A stretch of 64,000 nt of DNA, taken from contig JAOTON010000466.1 of assembly GCA_034440635.1 (NCBI GenBank), positions 124,001 through 188,000 of the forward strand, given 5' to 3'. A model generated the notes under the pieces. That model worked only from the letters and a program-made list of their open reading frames with translations, was not told the DNA's origin and did not search any database. Position 1 is the first letter of the stretch, and every line of letters begins with the position of its first letter. Position numbers and translations under genes: made by a program. Shown in pieces: positions 20,654 through 30,940 of the stretch. The DNA is from Lepas anatifera. Its lineage: Eukaryota; Arthropoda; Thecostraca; Lepadidae.

Positions 20654-21271
20654 TTAGTCAGTATTTGGAATGGTGTAGTGGGATGCAGACCAGTGTGCGT
20701 CCAGTCGTGCCTTAAACGTGCTGACAGACGGTGCACAAACTACATCTGTAGGCAGACCATTCCACTCATTCACCACCCGGACACCAAACGCATTTCTCCG
20801 GACCCGGGACATGGCTCTGGGTTTCAGTAGTTTGAAAGGGTGGCCTCTGGTGCGGGTGCTGATATCGCGCGTGAAGAACTTGTCGGGGTCAAGATTCATT
20901 CCAGAGTTGAGTATTTGATATACACGTACCATGTCGCCGCGCCTGCGTCTGTAGTAGAGTAACGGCATGTTCAGGGCCCTTAGGCGTTCCTCATATGGTT
21001 TGTGTTTCAGATTTGGGACCATCTTAGTGGCCCGTCTCTGTACCCGCTCCAGTTTCTTTTGGTCTGCTCGATTGAAGGGGCCCCACAGCAGGTTGCCATA
21101 CTCTAAGTGTGGTCTGACCAATGTTGTAAACAGAAGCGGCAGAGAGCTTTCATCTATCTTGCAGAATGAGCGGCGGATTACTGCTAAAATTTGGTTTCCT
21201 TTAGTGGCTGCTGCTGCTGCATGCTCGTGAAATTTTAGTTCCCTGTCAATAATGATGCCCAGGTCCTTCTC
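20654..21271 (-). pseudogene. CR1-like ORF2, C-terminal part
   Basis: Continues in frame from the RT segment across the nested insertion. It encodes the region after the RT fingers/palm, with LVRPHLEYGNLLW and a basic ERVQRRATKM segment, then the C-terminal domain to a stop at 20654. This is the usual thumb/C-terminal portion of CR1-group ORF2 and contains no further stops or shifts. Confidence 0.85.
21257..21271 (+). repeat. Left 15-bp target duplication of the gag-only LINE
   Basis: GCCCAGGTCCTTCTC here is repeated exactly at 24598-24612, delimiting the insertion. Confidence 0.95.
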
Positions 21272-24200
21272 CCCTCAGGGGACCGATCTTCATTTACCGG
21301 ATTCGTCCGGCAAGTAAAGGTGGAGCAACGGGGTGTGACGCGCCCGGGGCCCCAGTCAGCCCTGGGAGGCACTTTGTCGCATCGCCGCGGATACATCTTT
21401 TCTAGCCCTCCGACGGCCGCCGCCTCTTCCAACTTCCTTCGGTTAGAGTCGGCGTCTGTCGTCGGTGGCTCTGGTGATGAGGTCCGCGGCGATGCTGATG
21501 ATTGCCTTACGGGCCCTTTGTTACCTGGTCGGTAACCGTATTGGATCGGGTCAGATCTGTCCTGCACCTCCCAGTATGTAGCTCCTGATTGTTTTTGTTT
21601 TCTTATTTTGTTGATTATTTTTAGTTCCTTTCCTCTTTTTATGCTTCAGTTATTGGTCCCACAGTTATTTGCCTTCTGCGGCATTTTATGGGTGTAAGGC
21701 GCCCACTCGAGGCCTATCTCGAGCCCCGGCGACGAGGTTGACGGGATCCTGGGGGGGTTGAGGTCCCCCTCGGGCGGGTCAGTCCCGAGGGCTCCGACAC
21801 GCCCCCTTTGGCCCAGATATCTCGATCCAACCGGGGGTAAGCCGTCCGTAGGCTGCCGCGGGCGGCCTAGCTACGCGGCAGTGTCTACGGGCACTGTCGC
21901 TCGGTCCAGCTGAGCAGGGGGGATTATGTTTCGGGCGTGCGGCGCGGCGCCCTTCGCGGTGGGGACTGTGATAGCTCTTGCCGGACGCGACGCGGGCCGG
22001 GGTTTCGGAAACCGTCGATTTGCGAGACTCCGGCTTGTTGCGCGCGCCTGGTAAACCGCAGTCTCCGCTGCGTGAGGGCTGCCGCGTTTTGCTTCGTCCC
22101 GACTCATGGCCCTGCCGGCACACTGGGCTGATGGCGTCAAGGGGGTGGGTGCGTTCTGATCGGAGGGGTTGTGTGAGTACCTCTCGCCCCTCTGAGACGG
22201 GCGCACCTGCCCCCGTAGGCACTGTACCAGCCCCCGGGTCCAGCTATTGACAGCTAACAACCCGTGGGGCCGAAGGTAAATGAAATCACTATGGCGTCTC
22301 AAAATAGCACAACCTCCAACACTCCCGTCCAACCGACGGGTTCTTCCTCCCCTGCGGGGGACAGAACTTCTCCTAAAGTTCTGACGGTGACTCTTGAGGG
22401 CAGTCACAAGATGAACCCCTTCCAGGTTAATCAGGCTGTGTCGAAATTCGGGACTGCAACCCATGTTTATCGACACTCGGAAACCAAACTTGAAGTTTTC
22501 ATGTCGTCGGACAAGGAAACGTGTGATCTCTTGGCGGCAAAGCAGCTCAGCTTTGTAGGGAAAGATAAATCTTTGGTGTTGGTACCGGTTTCTGAAGCTT
22601 TACACCCGACGAAGAACAACGCCTTGGGCGTTGTTACCTGCCGCGAGCTCGAGGGCGCAGCGGAGGAGGATGTTTTGTTTGGTCTGGAGGAGCAAGGGGT
22701 GATCAAGGTGCGTAGGATGAACAGGAGGCAGGACGGCGAGCTAGTTGCCACTAACACTTATGTCCTTACATTCAACAGCAAGGAGCTGCCTCGAGCAGTG
22801 CGTATTGGTTGGATTTCAGTGCGTGTACGTCGGTGCGTTCCGGATCCAATACGGTGTTACCGGTGTCAAGGGTACGGCCACGTCGCAAAATCATGCAAGG
22901 GAAAAGAGCGATGCGCAAGGTGCTCGGAGGAAGGTCACACCTCCACCGCGTGCACTGCGAACAAAGCAAAATGCACTGCATGTAAAGGGGACCACGAGGC
23001 ATGGTCACGCTCGTGCTCCAGGTTTCTCTCCGAGAGAGGGAAGCTGAAGGCTAAGGTTCTGGGTACGGCTTCCGGAGAAGTTGGAGCGCGAGTAGACAAT
23101 CACCGCAGGTCTTCTGGTTCATCCGAACCAGCTGTTGAAGTTTGGACCACAAAGAGCTCCACTTTCCGCGACGCTCTCGTGGGTGAGTCGGGACGATTGC
23201 AGTCATCACTCAGTGTAGACTCGACCATGCGAGACATTATGCACCTATCTGTCCGCGATTTCATGGGTCTATTCGGTGGTCTGACCCCACAGACTATTAC
23301 CCCCACCTGCACACCCGATGACGCCCAGTCTGACGTGCCAAACAGGCTCAGAGCTGAAAAGAGCACCCAAACATGCTTCACAGAGAACGTGTCATTGCCA
23401 GTGACATGTTCGAAGCCAGAGGATCTGAGCAACCACACAGCCGAAAGGGGTACTCAGACATCCACAGCCAAGGAACCCCTAACGGTAGCGCACGTCACAC
23501 TACAACAACAACGGTTAGGTTCTTCCAAGGACAATGCAGGAGCTGACAGAAGTAGGGAACAGCCAGTGACTGAGACTAAGAAAGCCGCAAAACAGTAGGA
23601 AGATCATCCTGCAGCAAAACGCGCACGAGTCAATCAAACAGATACTAGTTCTTCAGGCACAGAGGTACATCCTGCTGCGGCTCGCAGCTTAGGATCCACA
23701 CACAAACAACCAGAAACTACAGTATCCACCCCTGTCACCGACAAATCTTCAACACCACAGACTCCCATACAATCGAACACAACAGCACCCCCAGACGTGT
23801 TTACCAAGCGGTATAGGTCAGAGCGGTCCTCGTCGGCGCCTCCAAAGGGTCGTATGCGCAAGGAGCGTGGTGAAGCCGTTTCATCTCCAGGTCACGGGGA
23901 CACGGGGCTAATGCCGCCGCCGTACCCTCCACCACCCCCGCCTCCACCAACACCTCCCGCTAAAGCAACAGGCAGGGACCACCTGAGCACAGGCACCCGT
24001 GAAGGAAAGCGCAGGCTCTCCTCTCCAAACCTACGTTTCGAGGAAAGAAAATCCCAAGACAGAGAAGAGGAAACAGATTTGGTGTTTCGGGATTCAAAGG
24101 GAAAGTGAATTGCGGTACCGAGGGTACAAAAAGAGGTTCTTCAACCAAGGCTGCACTCGGGCTCCACCGAGAGTATCGGAAACGTCCAGCACGTCTGGCA

Positions 24201-24597
24201 GGATGTGCCGCGCCCATCCCCCGCTAGTGATGGTAGGCATCCGGGGCCGAGAGTCAGAGAGGCCTAAATGGATAGGGACACTACTTTCGTGCGTCGCTCT
24301 CCGCCTAAGGGTCTCGGATACCCGGAACGAATGGCCAGACCACCAGCAGAGTGGAACACGCGTACAGCCTGGTGTGTATCTGAAATGTTCGACGGCAGGA
24401 GCTGGGAGACCTAGTCAGTGTTGGGTAATTGGTTCGTCACATTAGAAGTTGTTGGCTGATCCACTTAGTTTTCATTCTCGATATGTTTTGAATGGTTACT
24501 GCTGACTACCACCAATTTTTGTTTTTTACACTAAGATGGGCGCAAAATGACCTAGTAGTCGAGGCGCCCTAAAACCCCAAACAACAACAACAACAAA
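21272..24597 (+). mobile_element. Gag-only (HAL-like) non-LTR retrotransposon, 3.3 kb
   Basis: The insertion is delimited by perfect 15-bp duplications and ends in a (CAA)n tail. It has a ~1-kb GC-rich leader, a gag-like ORF1, a ~490-bp 3' region and no trace of endonuclease or reverse transcriptase. Just before the tail, GGCGCCCTAAAACCCC resembles the 3' tail of the I-group LINE at about 36735-36755 and of the short insertion at 39291-39415. This resembles mammalian HAL1 elements, which keep ORF1 but lack ORF2 and are mobilised in trans. It could instead be one internally deleted copy; other genomic copies would decide. Confidence 0.75.
22264..24108 (+). pseudogene. Gag-like ORF1 of the gag-only LINE, one in-frame TAG
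   Basis: 444 codons to a TAG at 23596-23598. The same frame then stays open to 24108, so a single nonsense codon splits a ~614-codon ORF. An RRM-like gag core (about residues 38-190) is followed by three zinc knuckles: CYRCQGYGHVAKSC, CARCSEEGHTSTAC and CTACKGDHEAWSRSC. Next comes a long Ser/Thr-rich tail and, past the TAG, a proline tract (about 23910-23960) and a charged end. Gag ORF1 proteins bind element RNA. The TAG is probably CAG to TAG decay; readthrough is possible but has no specific support. An inner Met at 22291 is an alternative start. Confidence 0.8.
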
Positions 24598-24612
24598 GCC
24601 CAGGTCCTTCTC
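24598..24612 (+). repeat. Right 15-bp target duplication of the gag-only LINE
   Basis: Exact copy of 21257-21271. Confidence 0.95.
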
Positions 24613-25578
24613 TGTGGGGGTGTCATGGAGCGGAATACCTCGCATCGTGTACTGGGCGTGTGTTTGGTTCAGGCCAATGTGCAGGACAGAGCATTTTCCC
24701 TCATTGAAGGACATCTGCCACTCTTCTGACCACTCTGTTGCTTGGTTGATGTCTGCCTGGAGCTGGTCTATGGAGCAGGAATCCTTCATTGCAGTGTATA
24801 TTTTGGTGTCGTCTGCGAACATCTTGGCTGTTGAGGTAACTGCATCTGGCAAGTCGTTAATGAAGATAACAAAGAGCAAGGGCCCCAGCACTGAACCCTG
24901 TGGGACGCCACTTGCCACGGGTGCCCATCCTGAACCACATCCATTTAATACCACTTGCTGTTTGCGGCCTGTGAGGAAGTCCTCGATCCAGGCAAGCAGC
25001 TTCCCTCTGATACCATATCCCTCCAGCTTGCCTAGGAGCCTTTTATGTGGAACAGTGTCAAATGCCTTTCGGAAATCAAGGTATACACTGTCCACAGGAT
25101 GTCCTGCTTCGATACACCTGCTCCAGTCCTCCATTGCTTCCAGGAGCTGAGTATCGCAGGACATATAGGGGCGAAAACCGTGTTGAGCTGGCGAGAGTAG
25201 GTCATTGGAGATCATATGCTCCATGATGCGGTCACAGATAAGGGCTTCAAGTGCCCTGCACACGACTGAGGTTAGGCTAATGGGCCGGTAGTTGCTGGGG
25301 TCTTGCTTTTCACCCTTTTTGTAGATGGGAACAACTGAGGCCTGTTTCCACTCCTGGGGGAGTTTTCCTGCATCCAGAGAACTTCGAAACAGGGCCGCTG
25401 GGGGGCCTGCAAGTGGGACAGCAGCTTCCCGTAGAGCATGTGGGTGTACCTGGTCGGGACCAGGAGCTCCCAAAGGCTTGAGGTGACGTAACTGTTTGGT
25501 GACCAACTCAGGTGTGATGGTCATGTCCTCAAGGGGTGTGCCGTTGAATCTGTTTGGAAACTGTGGCAGGTTTTCCAT
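24613..25578 (-). pseudogene. CR1-like ORF2, reverse transcriptase domain
   Basis: Open frame with the conserved RT blocks in order: APGPDQVHPHAL, NYRPISLTSV, YLDFRKAFDTVPH, SGVPQGSVLGPLLF, the catalytic FADDTK (YADD-type) and HIGLN. The nested gag-only LINE cuts it between EKDLG and the following IIIDREL. The N-terminal endonuclease is missing because of 5' truncation. The plus-strand frame over the same bases is a shadow. Confidence 0.9.
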
Positions 25579-25994
25579 ATTTTCTATGGTAAGTAAGTAA
25601 TTATAATATATTTTCTATGGTAAGTATGATAAGTAAGTATAAGTTTATCTCTTGAGCAAAGATAAACTTATTTCTCTCGGCTATTAAGTAGGCCTGAGTT
25701 GATCAAATAAATGCATGCCTTTTCAACAAATTCTTTGAAGTGTTATGATTTTTTCATTAGATTTACGTAAAATACGCTGCTCGCCGTTGATATCAAGGTT
25801 ACTGTCAAATGGATTTCGATTTATACTAGATCGCTGCCAAGTACGCCCAAACTTGGTATGTTCCAGCTGATCCTTCCAAAAACTTAGTATAATCTCCTAG
25901 AACTTAGTAGGAAAGGGCGGTGACGTCATCATGGGAGGACTATATTTAGTAGGAAACTTGGTTGTACCCGTAGTTAAGGTACCCTGATTCAACC

Positions 25995-26666
25995 AAGCAA
26001 AAGCAGAAGCTTTAGTAGCCTCAAGGCTAAAAAGTATTAAAAACCATGTGATAATTCAGTAAATTTTTCCTTTATTCTCTTACTAAACGTGATGATATAC
26101 TTTTTGTCTTTAGTGCGCCGTCTGTGACTAGTGTAAAATTTTTGTCTATTACAAGCAAAAATTTTTAGTGGTATTATTAATTTTAAAATTTGATTTGATT
26201 AAAATAATTAAGGGAGATACGCGAAAAAATTATTATTGTGGTTTCTTGCTATTTGAAAAATCCTGATAACGAAACTATCAATTATTTTTGTATCTTCGGC
26301 AAAATTTTGGGAGGCCACTCACTTATTATCGAAATAGGTTAACGATTACGATAAAATGCCCATCACTTGCCCATGCCCATACCCAGGGTAATTGACCCCG
26401 GTCACGCTCACCAGAGGCGCTAGTGCTCCCTCCAAGATGGCCGCGAAAGAGGGACTCCGAACGGTAATTAACGTTAGTGGGGCCTGGGAATAGCATGGTA
26501 AGCGGTGAATTATACGTGTTTTATGTTTGGTATGTGGCAGCAGCTTATAACCAGCCTCTGCGGAAGTCAGAGAAGAATCCAAATTCGAAGAGTTTTTGGT
26601 CCCAAGGAGCAAAGCTTGCAGTCAGCATCAGGTTGAAGTTTGCTGCCCCCCCCACTTCTTTGCCGG
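25995..26666. other. Intergenic
   Basis: AT-rich, with no gene recognised. A CCAAGATGGCCGC word (YY1-like) lies at about 26430. An ~80-bp stretch near 26560-26640 resembles 50950-51030, indicating an old interspersed repeat. Confidence 0.35.
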
Positions 26667-26998
26667 TGGCGACGCTTGTGTTTGGAAACGCATTTTCCAT
26701 CGTACATTCAAACTGGAATTTCAGACAGCTTGAAACAAATAAAAGGCGTATATCTACCGAATTATTTCAAGATGTCAGTTTTCCGGGTTAAAAAAGGAAT
26801 GCAGCCACATGTAGCTGCATTCCTGCAGGCATCTCCGATGGCGACGCTTGTGTTTGGAAACGCATTTTCCATCGTACATTCAAACTGGAATTTCAGACAG
26901 CTTGAAACAAATAAAAGGCGTATATCTACCGAATTATTTCAAGATGTCAGTTTTCCGGGCTAAAAAGGAATGCAGCCACATGTGGCTGCATTCCTGCA
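26667..26998 (+). repeat. Tandem duplication, 172-bp period
   Basis: Two nearly identical units (26667-26838 and 26839-26998), each ending in a palindromic GAATGCAGCCACATG.. hairpin and CCTGCAGG. No function is apparent. Confidence 0.85.
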
Positions 26999-26999
26999 G

Positions 27000-27273
27000 G
27001 CGGATCCAGGGGGACGGCAAAGTGGGCACATGCCCCATAGGCAGATCCAAGGGGCAAATGGAGTATGTGCCCCCCACCATCGACCCTCGGCGCCCCCTGA
27101 AATGGCCACGCCCCTGAAAGTTCGCTTCCCACCACCACCCCCCTCCCAGGATAAAAAAAGTCGGCTCCCACCGATAAGGTTTTGCTCCCATCCGATAGGG
27201 TTTCCCGGTCAAGAATGGTGCGCCGCCCCCCGGGAAGGTGTCCCCTGATCGGCAATCCTGGATCCGCCTATGA
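27000..27273 (-). mobile_element. CATAGGCGGATC-family hAT-type copies, nested or rearranged
   Basis: A right end CCTGGATCCGCCTATG at about 27258-27273 pairs with CATAGGCAGATCC at about 27038. Another partial end (GCGGATCCAGG) lies at about 27000. The core reads as the family consensus in reverse. A clean duplication is not visible. Confidence 0.55.
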
Positions 27274-27725
27274 TGACGGCCCAAGGATTAAGGCTTACTC
27301 CTGCTAGAAGCAGGCTCAAGGGAGTGGAAGGAGGCATAAGCGGAACTGGAGATTGCCTCACAGCTAGTCTGCAAAGTATGGCAGCATGCCAGACGAGTCG
27401 CACCAGCCATCTAAAATTCTCGCACCACCAGCCTTCAAAAATTTGCACCAATCTGCCACATACCAGGGAAAAAAATGCACCCATTCCTACCCCTACAATG
27501 CAATGCTACCTCAAATATTAGTCAGTTAAGGACTTTTTATAAGGCACCTCCGGTGTCTTAATGGCTATTCAGCCATTATTTGTTTAGTTTAAGTGTCACT
27601 AACCTCGCAAATTCGCACCAGGTTGATAAAGTTCGCACCACTCGGTCCTGTCTCCAAGGGAACTCGCACGGACGAGATCTCGTCGAAAATGCCATACTTT
27701 GCACACTGGCCTCACAGCAGCGTAC

Positions 27726-27951
27726 CAGGTGGATGTGAATGGAAGTCAGATGGCTGAAAATGTCTGCAACAGACAGCAGCATTTGAGCCTATCTTCTTCA
27801 CAATTCTCAGTTTCGACTTCCACTGCTTGGACAGCGCCTTATCCTGAGGAAATTTGTGAAAGCTGAGACTTGGACACTTTCTTTGGAAGGACACACACTG
27901 AGGAACGCAGCAGTTCTGATTGGATGTAATGGTTATCCGTCTCACCTCCAT
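27726..27951 (-). CDS. THAP-domain exon
   Basis: On the minus strand, from the ATG at 27949-27951, the exon encodes a C2CH THAP zinc finger. It shows CCVPQC, then FHKFPQDKALSKQW, then CCRHFQPSDF, matching the C-x2-4-C ... W ... C-x2-H layout. THAP fingers bind DNA in P-element-type transposases and in host regulators derived from them. A donor-like ACCTG|GTACG at 27726/27725 ends the exon; unspliced, the frame stops at 27712. The AVPTF-type motif expected after the finger is absent and would be in the next exon, which I could not find. Flanking TTCGCACCA words (27398-27670) could be subterminal repeats of a transposon. Confidence 0.6.
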
Positions 27952-28005
27952 TTTCCTTGAACTTTCCAAGATTATAACAAACAAGAAAATAACGCCAGTC
28001 TTCAA

Positions 28006-28764
28006 TATTCACGTCCACCCAACATGAACTACAATTTTTCACAGCAACGAGTTCACCACGACGGAAAATAAACTTTCAAAATCTATATCGCGTTCAACAA
28101 TGCGCCGGATATGAAGCAGCCTCGCCAGACGTCAGTCCCTCTACTGGCGTTTTCAAAAAAATCCGCCAGGTGCCAACACTTTCGATGACCGAGGCCAATA
28201 GAGGACGGGTACACCAAAGTTTAGTAGTGCAAGCCGCTAGACAAGTAGATAAAAAATGCAGAAATATCGCTGCATTGGTACGATTTTCTCTTCAAAATTA
28301 AAAAATTAGCTAAAAAATGATAAAACCAGCAGCAAAAACTAAAAAAAATATAAAACGTATTTTGTATCTATCGTTCGGGGGAAACTGGTAGATTCTTCCA
28401 AACTTCTTCTAAACCAGGACTAAATATGGGTGCTCCATAATAGCGGCAAACTCTGCGCTTTTTGTTCACCCAGTTTTCATTACATTGACAGCAATTAGGT
28501 ATCGGACGCACGCATTTAGTTTGTTGCAAAGCTATTTATTCCAGCAGACGTGATTTTTTAAGTCACGAAAACTTACGAGTTTGATTGCAGTCGGTTTGAA
28601 CCCTCTCTCTCTCTCTCTGATCTTTTTTAAGGAAAACGTATTTTTGTTCCTCAAGAGTCAAGATACTGCGTGTTGGGCCATATTTGTGTGCCAGAAACGT
28701 GAACTCACTGAATAGAGTGAGTTCTTGCAGGCTGTTAACACAAGTGATTTGAGTTAAATTTGTG
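28006..28764. other. Intergenic
   Basis: No gene recognised. A short (CT)n run lies at about 28602-28618. Confidence 0.4.
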
Positions 28765-28772
28765 GAGAAGCC

Positions 28773-29497
28773 CAGGGTACTTTAACTACGGGTACAACCA
28801 AGTTTCCTACTAAATATAGGCCTCCCATGATGACGTCACCGCCCTTTCCTACTAAGTTATAGGAGATTCTACGAAGTTTTTGGAAGGATCAGCTGGAACA
28901 TACCAAGTTTGGGCGTATTTGGCACCAATCTAGTATAAATCGAAATCAACTTGTTTCACCCATTTGACAGTAACCTTGATCTCAACGGCGAGCAGCGTAT
29001 TTTACGTACATCTAATGAAAAAATTATAACACTTCAAAGAATTTGTTGAACGGGCATGCATTTATTTGATCAACTCAGGCCTACATAACAGCCGAGAGAA
29101 GTAAATTTACCTTCGCTCAAGAGATCACCGATGTTTATTGTCTTCTGCTGCAGGTACCACCAACAGCCAATCAAAGGTCAGAAATCAACAGCCAATCAAA
29201 ATCGAGATTAGTCTTACTGCAAACAACTGTTAGTGCTGAACATGTCCTTATTTTGACACGCTCTGGAAATTTGTAAAAGTAATATTCTTCACTGGAGTTT
29301 TTGCAAAACGTCTGATGGTTTCACAAATAAAAATCTTTTAGCTTTCTGTTTAACCATTTAAGTTTTGTTGATACACTTCTAAAACAGGTTATTTAGAGCT
29401 TCGAAAAAGTGCAATTTCTCCAATGCCCTGCATAGTAACTGTAGTGCCTCTCCAGCCATGATGACGTAATGCTGCCAAACAACTTGAACGGGGTCTG
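28773..29497 (-). mobile_element. hAT-like non-autonomous element, copy C
   Basis: Complete reverse-orientation copy of the element at 19382-20108. The perfect 8-bp duplication GAGAAGCC lies at 28765-28772 and 29498-29505. It stops 28 bp before the start of the full-length LINE. Confidence 0.9.
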
Positions 29498-29512
29498 GAG
29501 AAGCCTCCCTTC

Positions 29513-29525
29513 CTTCTTGAGTGTT
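29513..29525 (+). repeat. Left target duplication of full-length I-group LINE
   Basis: CTTCTTGAGTGTT, repeated exactly at 36764-36776. Confidence 0.9.
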
Positions 29526-29760
29526 CAGTCGCGCTCCTGGTCTCGTTGGAGACGGGTCGTCGACCTTTGCTCCGCTCGTGGATCTCCGCTGCTTTGACTG
29601 GGCCCAGTCTTTTGTGTTGATTCCACTTGATCGGAGATTTGGATGGGGTGATTGTGGTTCCGGATCTGTTGAGTTCTCCTTTGGTTCGTTGGTGCACGGT
29701 TTTTGGTGAGTTTCTATTTTGTTCTTGATTTTTCGCGCGTGTTCGGAGGGCGTGGCAGAC

Positions 29761-29784
29761 GCCATTTTGTCGGGGCGCCATTTT
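29761..29784 (+). promoter_or_regulatory. Two YY1-like motifs in LINE 5' UTR
   Basis: GCCATTTT at 29761-29768 and 29777-29784, each preceded by CG or GC, about 235-260 bp into the element. Both are conserved in the 2.1-5.2 kb copy. Human L1 also uses a YY1 site in its 5' UTR to position transcription starts. Confidence 0.45.
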
Positions 29785-30355
29785 GGATTGGCATTCCTTC
29801 TTCTTCTTGTGGTTGATTTTCTTTTGAGGGTTAGAGAGTTCTCTCTTCAGGGTCTTGCCAATGGTAAGACCCAAGAAAAGGGCGCTAGATGATGAACTGT
29901 CGGATGATGGGGAAGATGGTGAAGGTTCATATGTTGTGTTGGAACTGAAATCTGGGAAGCCACTCCGAAACAAGGGCTGGCCTCGCCTCCAGCCATGCAT
30001 CAGAAATATCGTAGGGGATGAGAAGGTGGAGAAGGCGGTCTTTGTTGAGGAGGGGAAGCTGCTTGTCAAAACCAAGTCTGTTTCTCAAACTAGGAAATTC
30101 TTAGGAGCTAAGTACTTTGATGGTGAGGACGTCTTGTGTAAATTGGATGAAAGAAAAAACAGCAGTAAAGGCACAATTTATGCCACGGATCTGGTAGATG
30201 TTAGCGAGGAGGAAGTAGTGGTAGGGCTGAAAGAGTTCGGAGTTACCGCGGCAAAGCAGATTAGGAGAAGGAAGGGTGATAGGGAGGAAGGCACTCCTCT
30301 GTTTGTTCTGACTTTTTCCAAGCCTAGGGTTCCCGAGGAGATAAGGCTTGACTAT

Positions 30356-30663
30356 AGCCCTGTTCCAGCTGTCAGCAGAGTTTTGTCAGCACCAATCAGC
30401 GGGCCGCGTTACGCCTACGTCACAGGGCTGTAGCCTCTCCCCGGGAACTAGTTCTAGAGGTTTTACGGGCTGACGGCCTGCTGTCTGCGCTGATGAAAAA
30501 TAGTAAGTGCACGAAGTGGCAGTCTAATATTTTTTAATGGTGTAAAGGTTTGAGTTCCCTTTCTTAGCAAAAACAAGAGGCGATTATGGCGCTGATATTA
30601 CTTTTCTGGAGGAGAGGTTAGAGGTCCTGCTCACAAAACTGTGCTGACAGCTGGAACAGGGCT
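30356..30663 (+). mobile_element. 308-bp MITE inside LINE ORF1
   Basis: 31-bp terminal inverted repeats with one mismatch (30356-30386 and 30633-30663, ends AGCCCTGTTCC/GGAACAGGGCT). The 3-bp duplication TAT lies at 30353-30355 and 30664-30666. The inverted LINE copy near 4480 shows the exact empty site with a single TAT. A 3-bp duplication fits PIF/Harbinger-type movement, though TAT is not the usual TWA target and the superfamily is uncertain. Non-coding. Confidence 0.9.
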
Positions 30664-30933
30664 TATGTTGTGTACAAAGTCAAGCCTAGTCTGCCAAGGC
30701 CACTTCTGTGCCAGAAGTGTGGGAGATACGGCCATACTTGGCAACGGTGTGCGCGGGAAGAGGCTTGTTTGAAATGCAGCAGAAATAAGCATGAGGGAAT
30801 CGTGTACGCTACTATGTGGCAACTGTGGTTCAAAAAAATCATACGTTCATGTGTGTCGAGAAATGCAGCGAGTATAAAAAGAACAGGAAATCATAAAAAT
30901 TAGGTATGAACAAGATCTGTCCTACAAAGATGC

Positions 30934-30940
30934 AAAAAAG
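30934..30940 (+). promoter_or_regulatory. Candidate -1 frameshift heptamer (A6G) in ORF1
   Basis: A-AAA-AAG in register with ORF1, with the 0-frame TAG at 30947-30949. The -1 frame opens at 30940 and continues to 31488. It is conserved in the other copy. An 18-bp-stem hairpin lies at 31016-31058. Confidence 0.4.

Larger units (their letters stand above)
20563..25646 (-). mobile_element. CR1-like LINE, 5'-truncated, inserted into hAT copy B
   Basis: Minus-strand element whose 3' end, at the left, carries ATAAGGTAT-type short repeats as in CR1-group elements. It is flanked by ATCTC on both sides (20558-20562 and 25647-25651). The 5' end is truncated just before the reverse transcriptase domain. 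A duplicated ATTTTCTATGGTAAGTA segment at the 5' junction (about 25580-25625) looks like filler made during integration. It is interrupted by a gag-only LINE (21272-24597). Apart from that insertion the reading frame is open, so the copy is fairly young. Confidence 0.85.
20185..25986 (+). mobile_element. hAT-like element copy B, split by nested LINEs
   Basis: Left part 20185-20562 and right part 25647-25986 together equal one copy of the 727-bp element. The outer flanks ATTCAACC (20177-20184 and 25987-25994) form a perfect 8-bp duplication. The gap is a CR1-like LINE, so this copy predates the LINE insertion. Confidence 0.9.

Noticed and set aside
21779..22476. Open frames of 147 and 201 codons on the minus strand
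   Set aside because: Antisense to the GC-rich leader and ORF1 start of the gag-only LINE; open because of high GC, with no domain.
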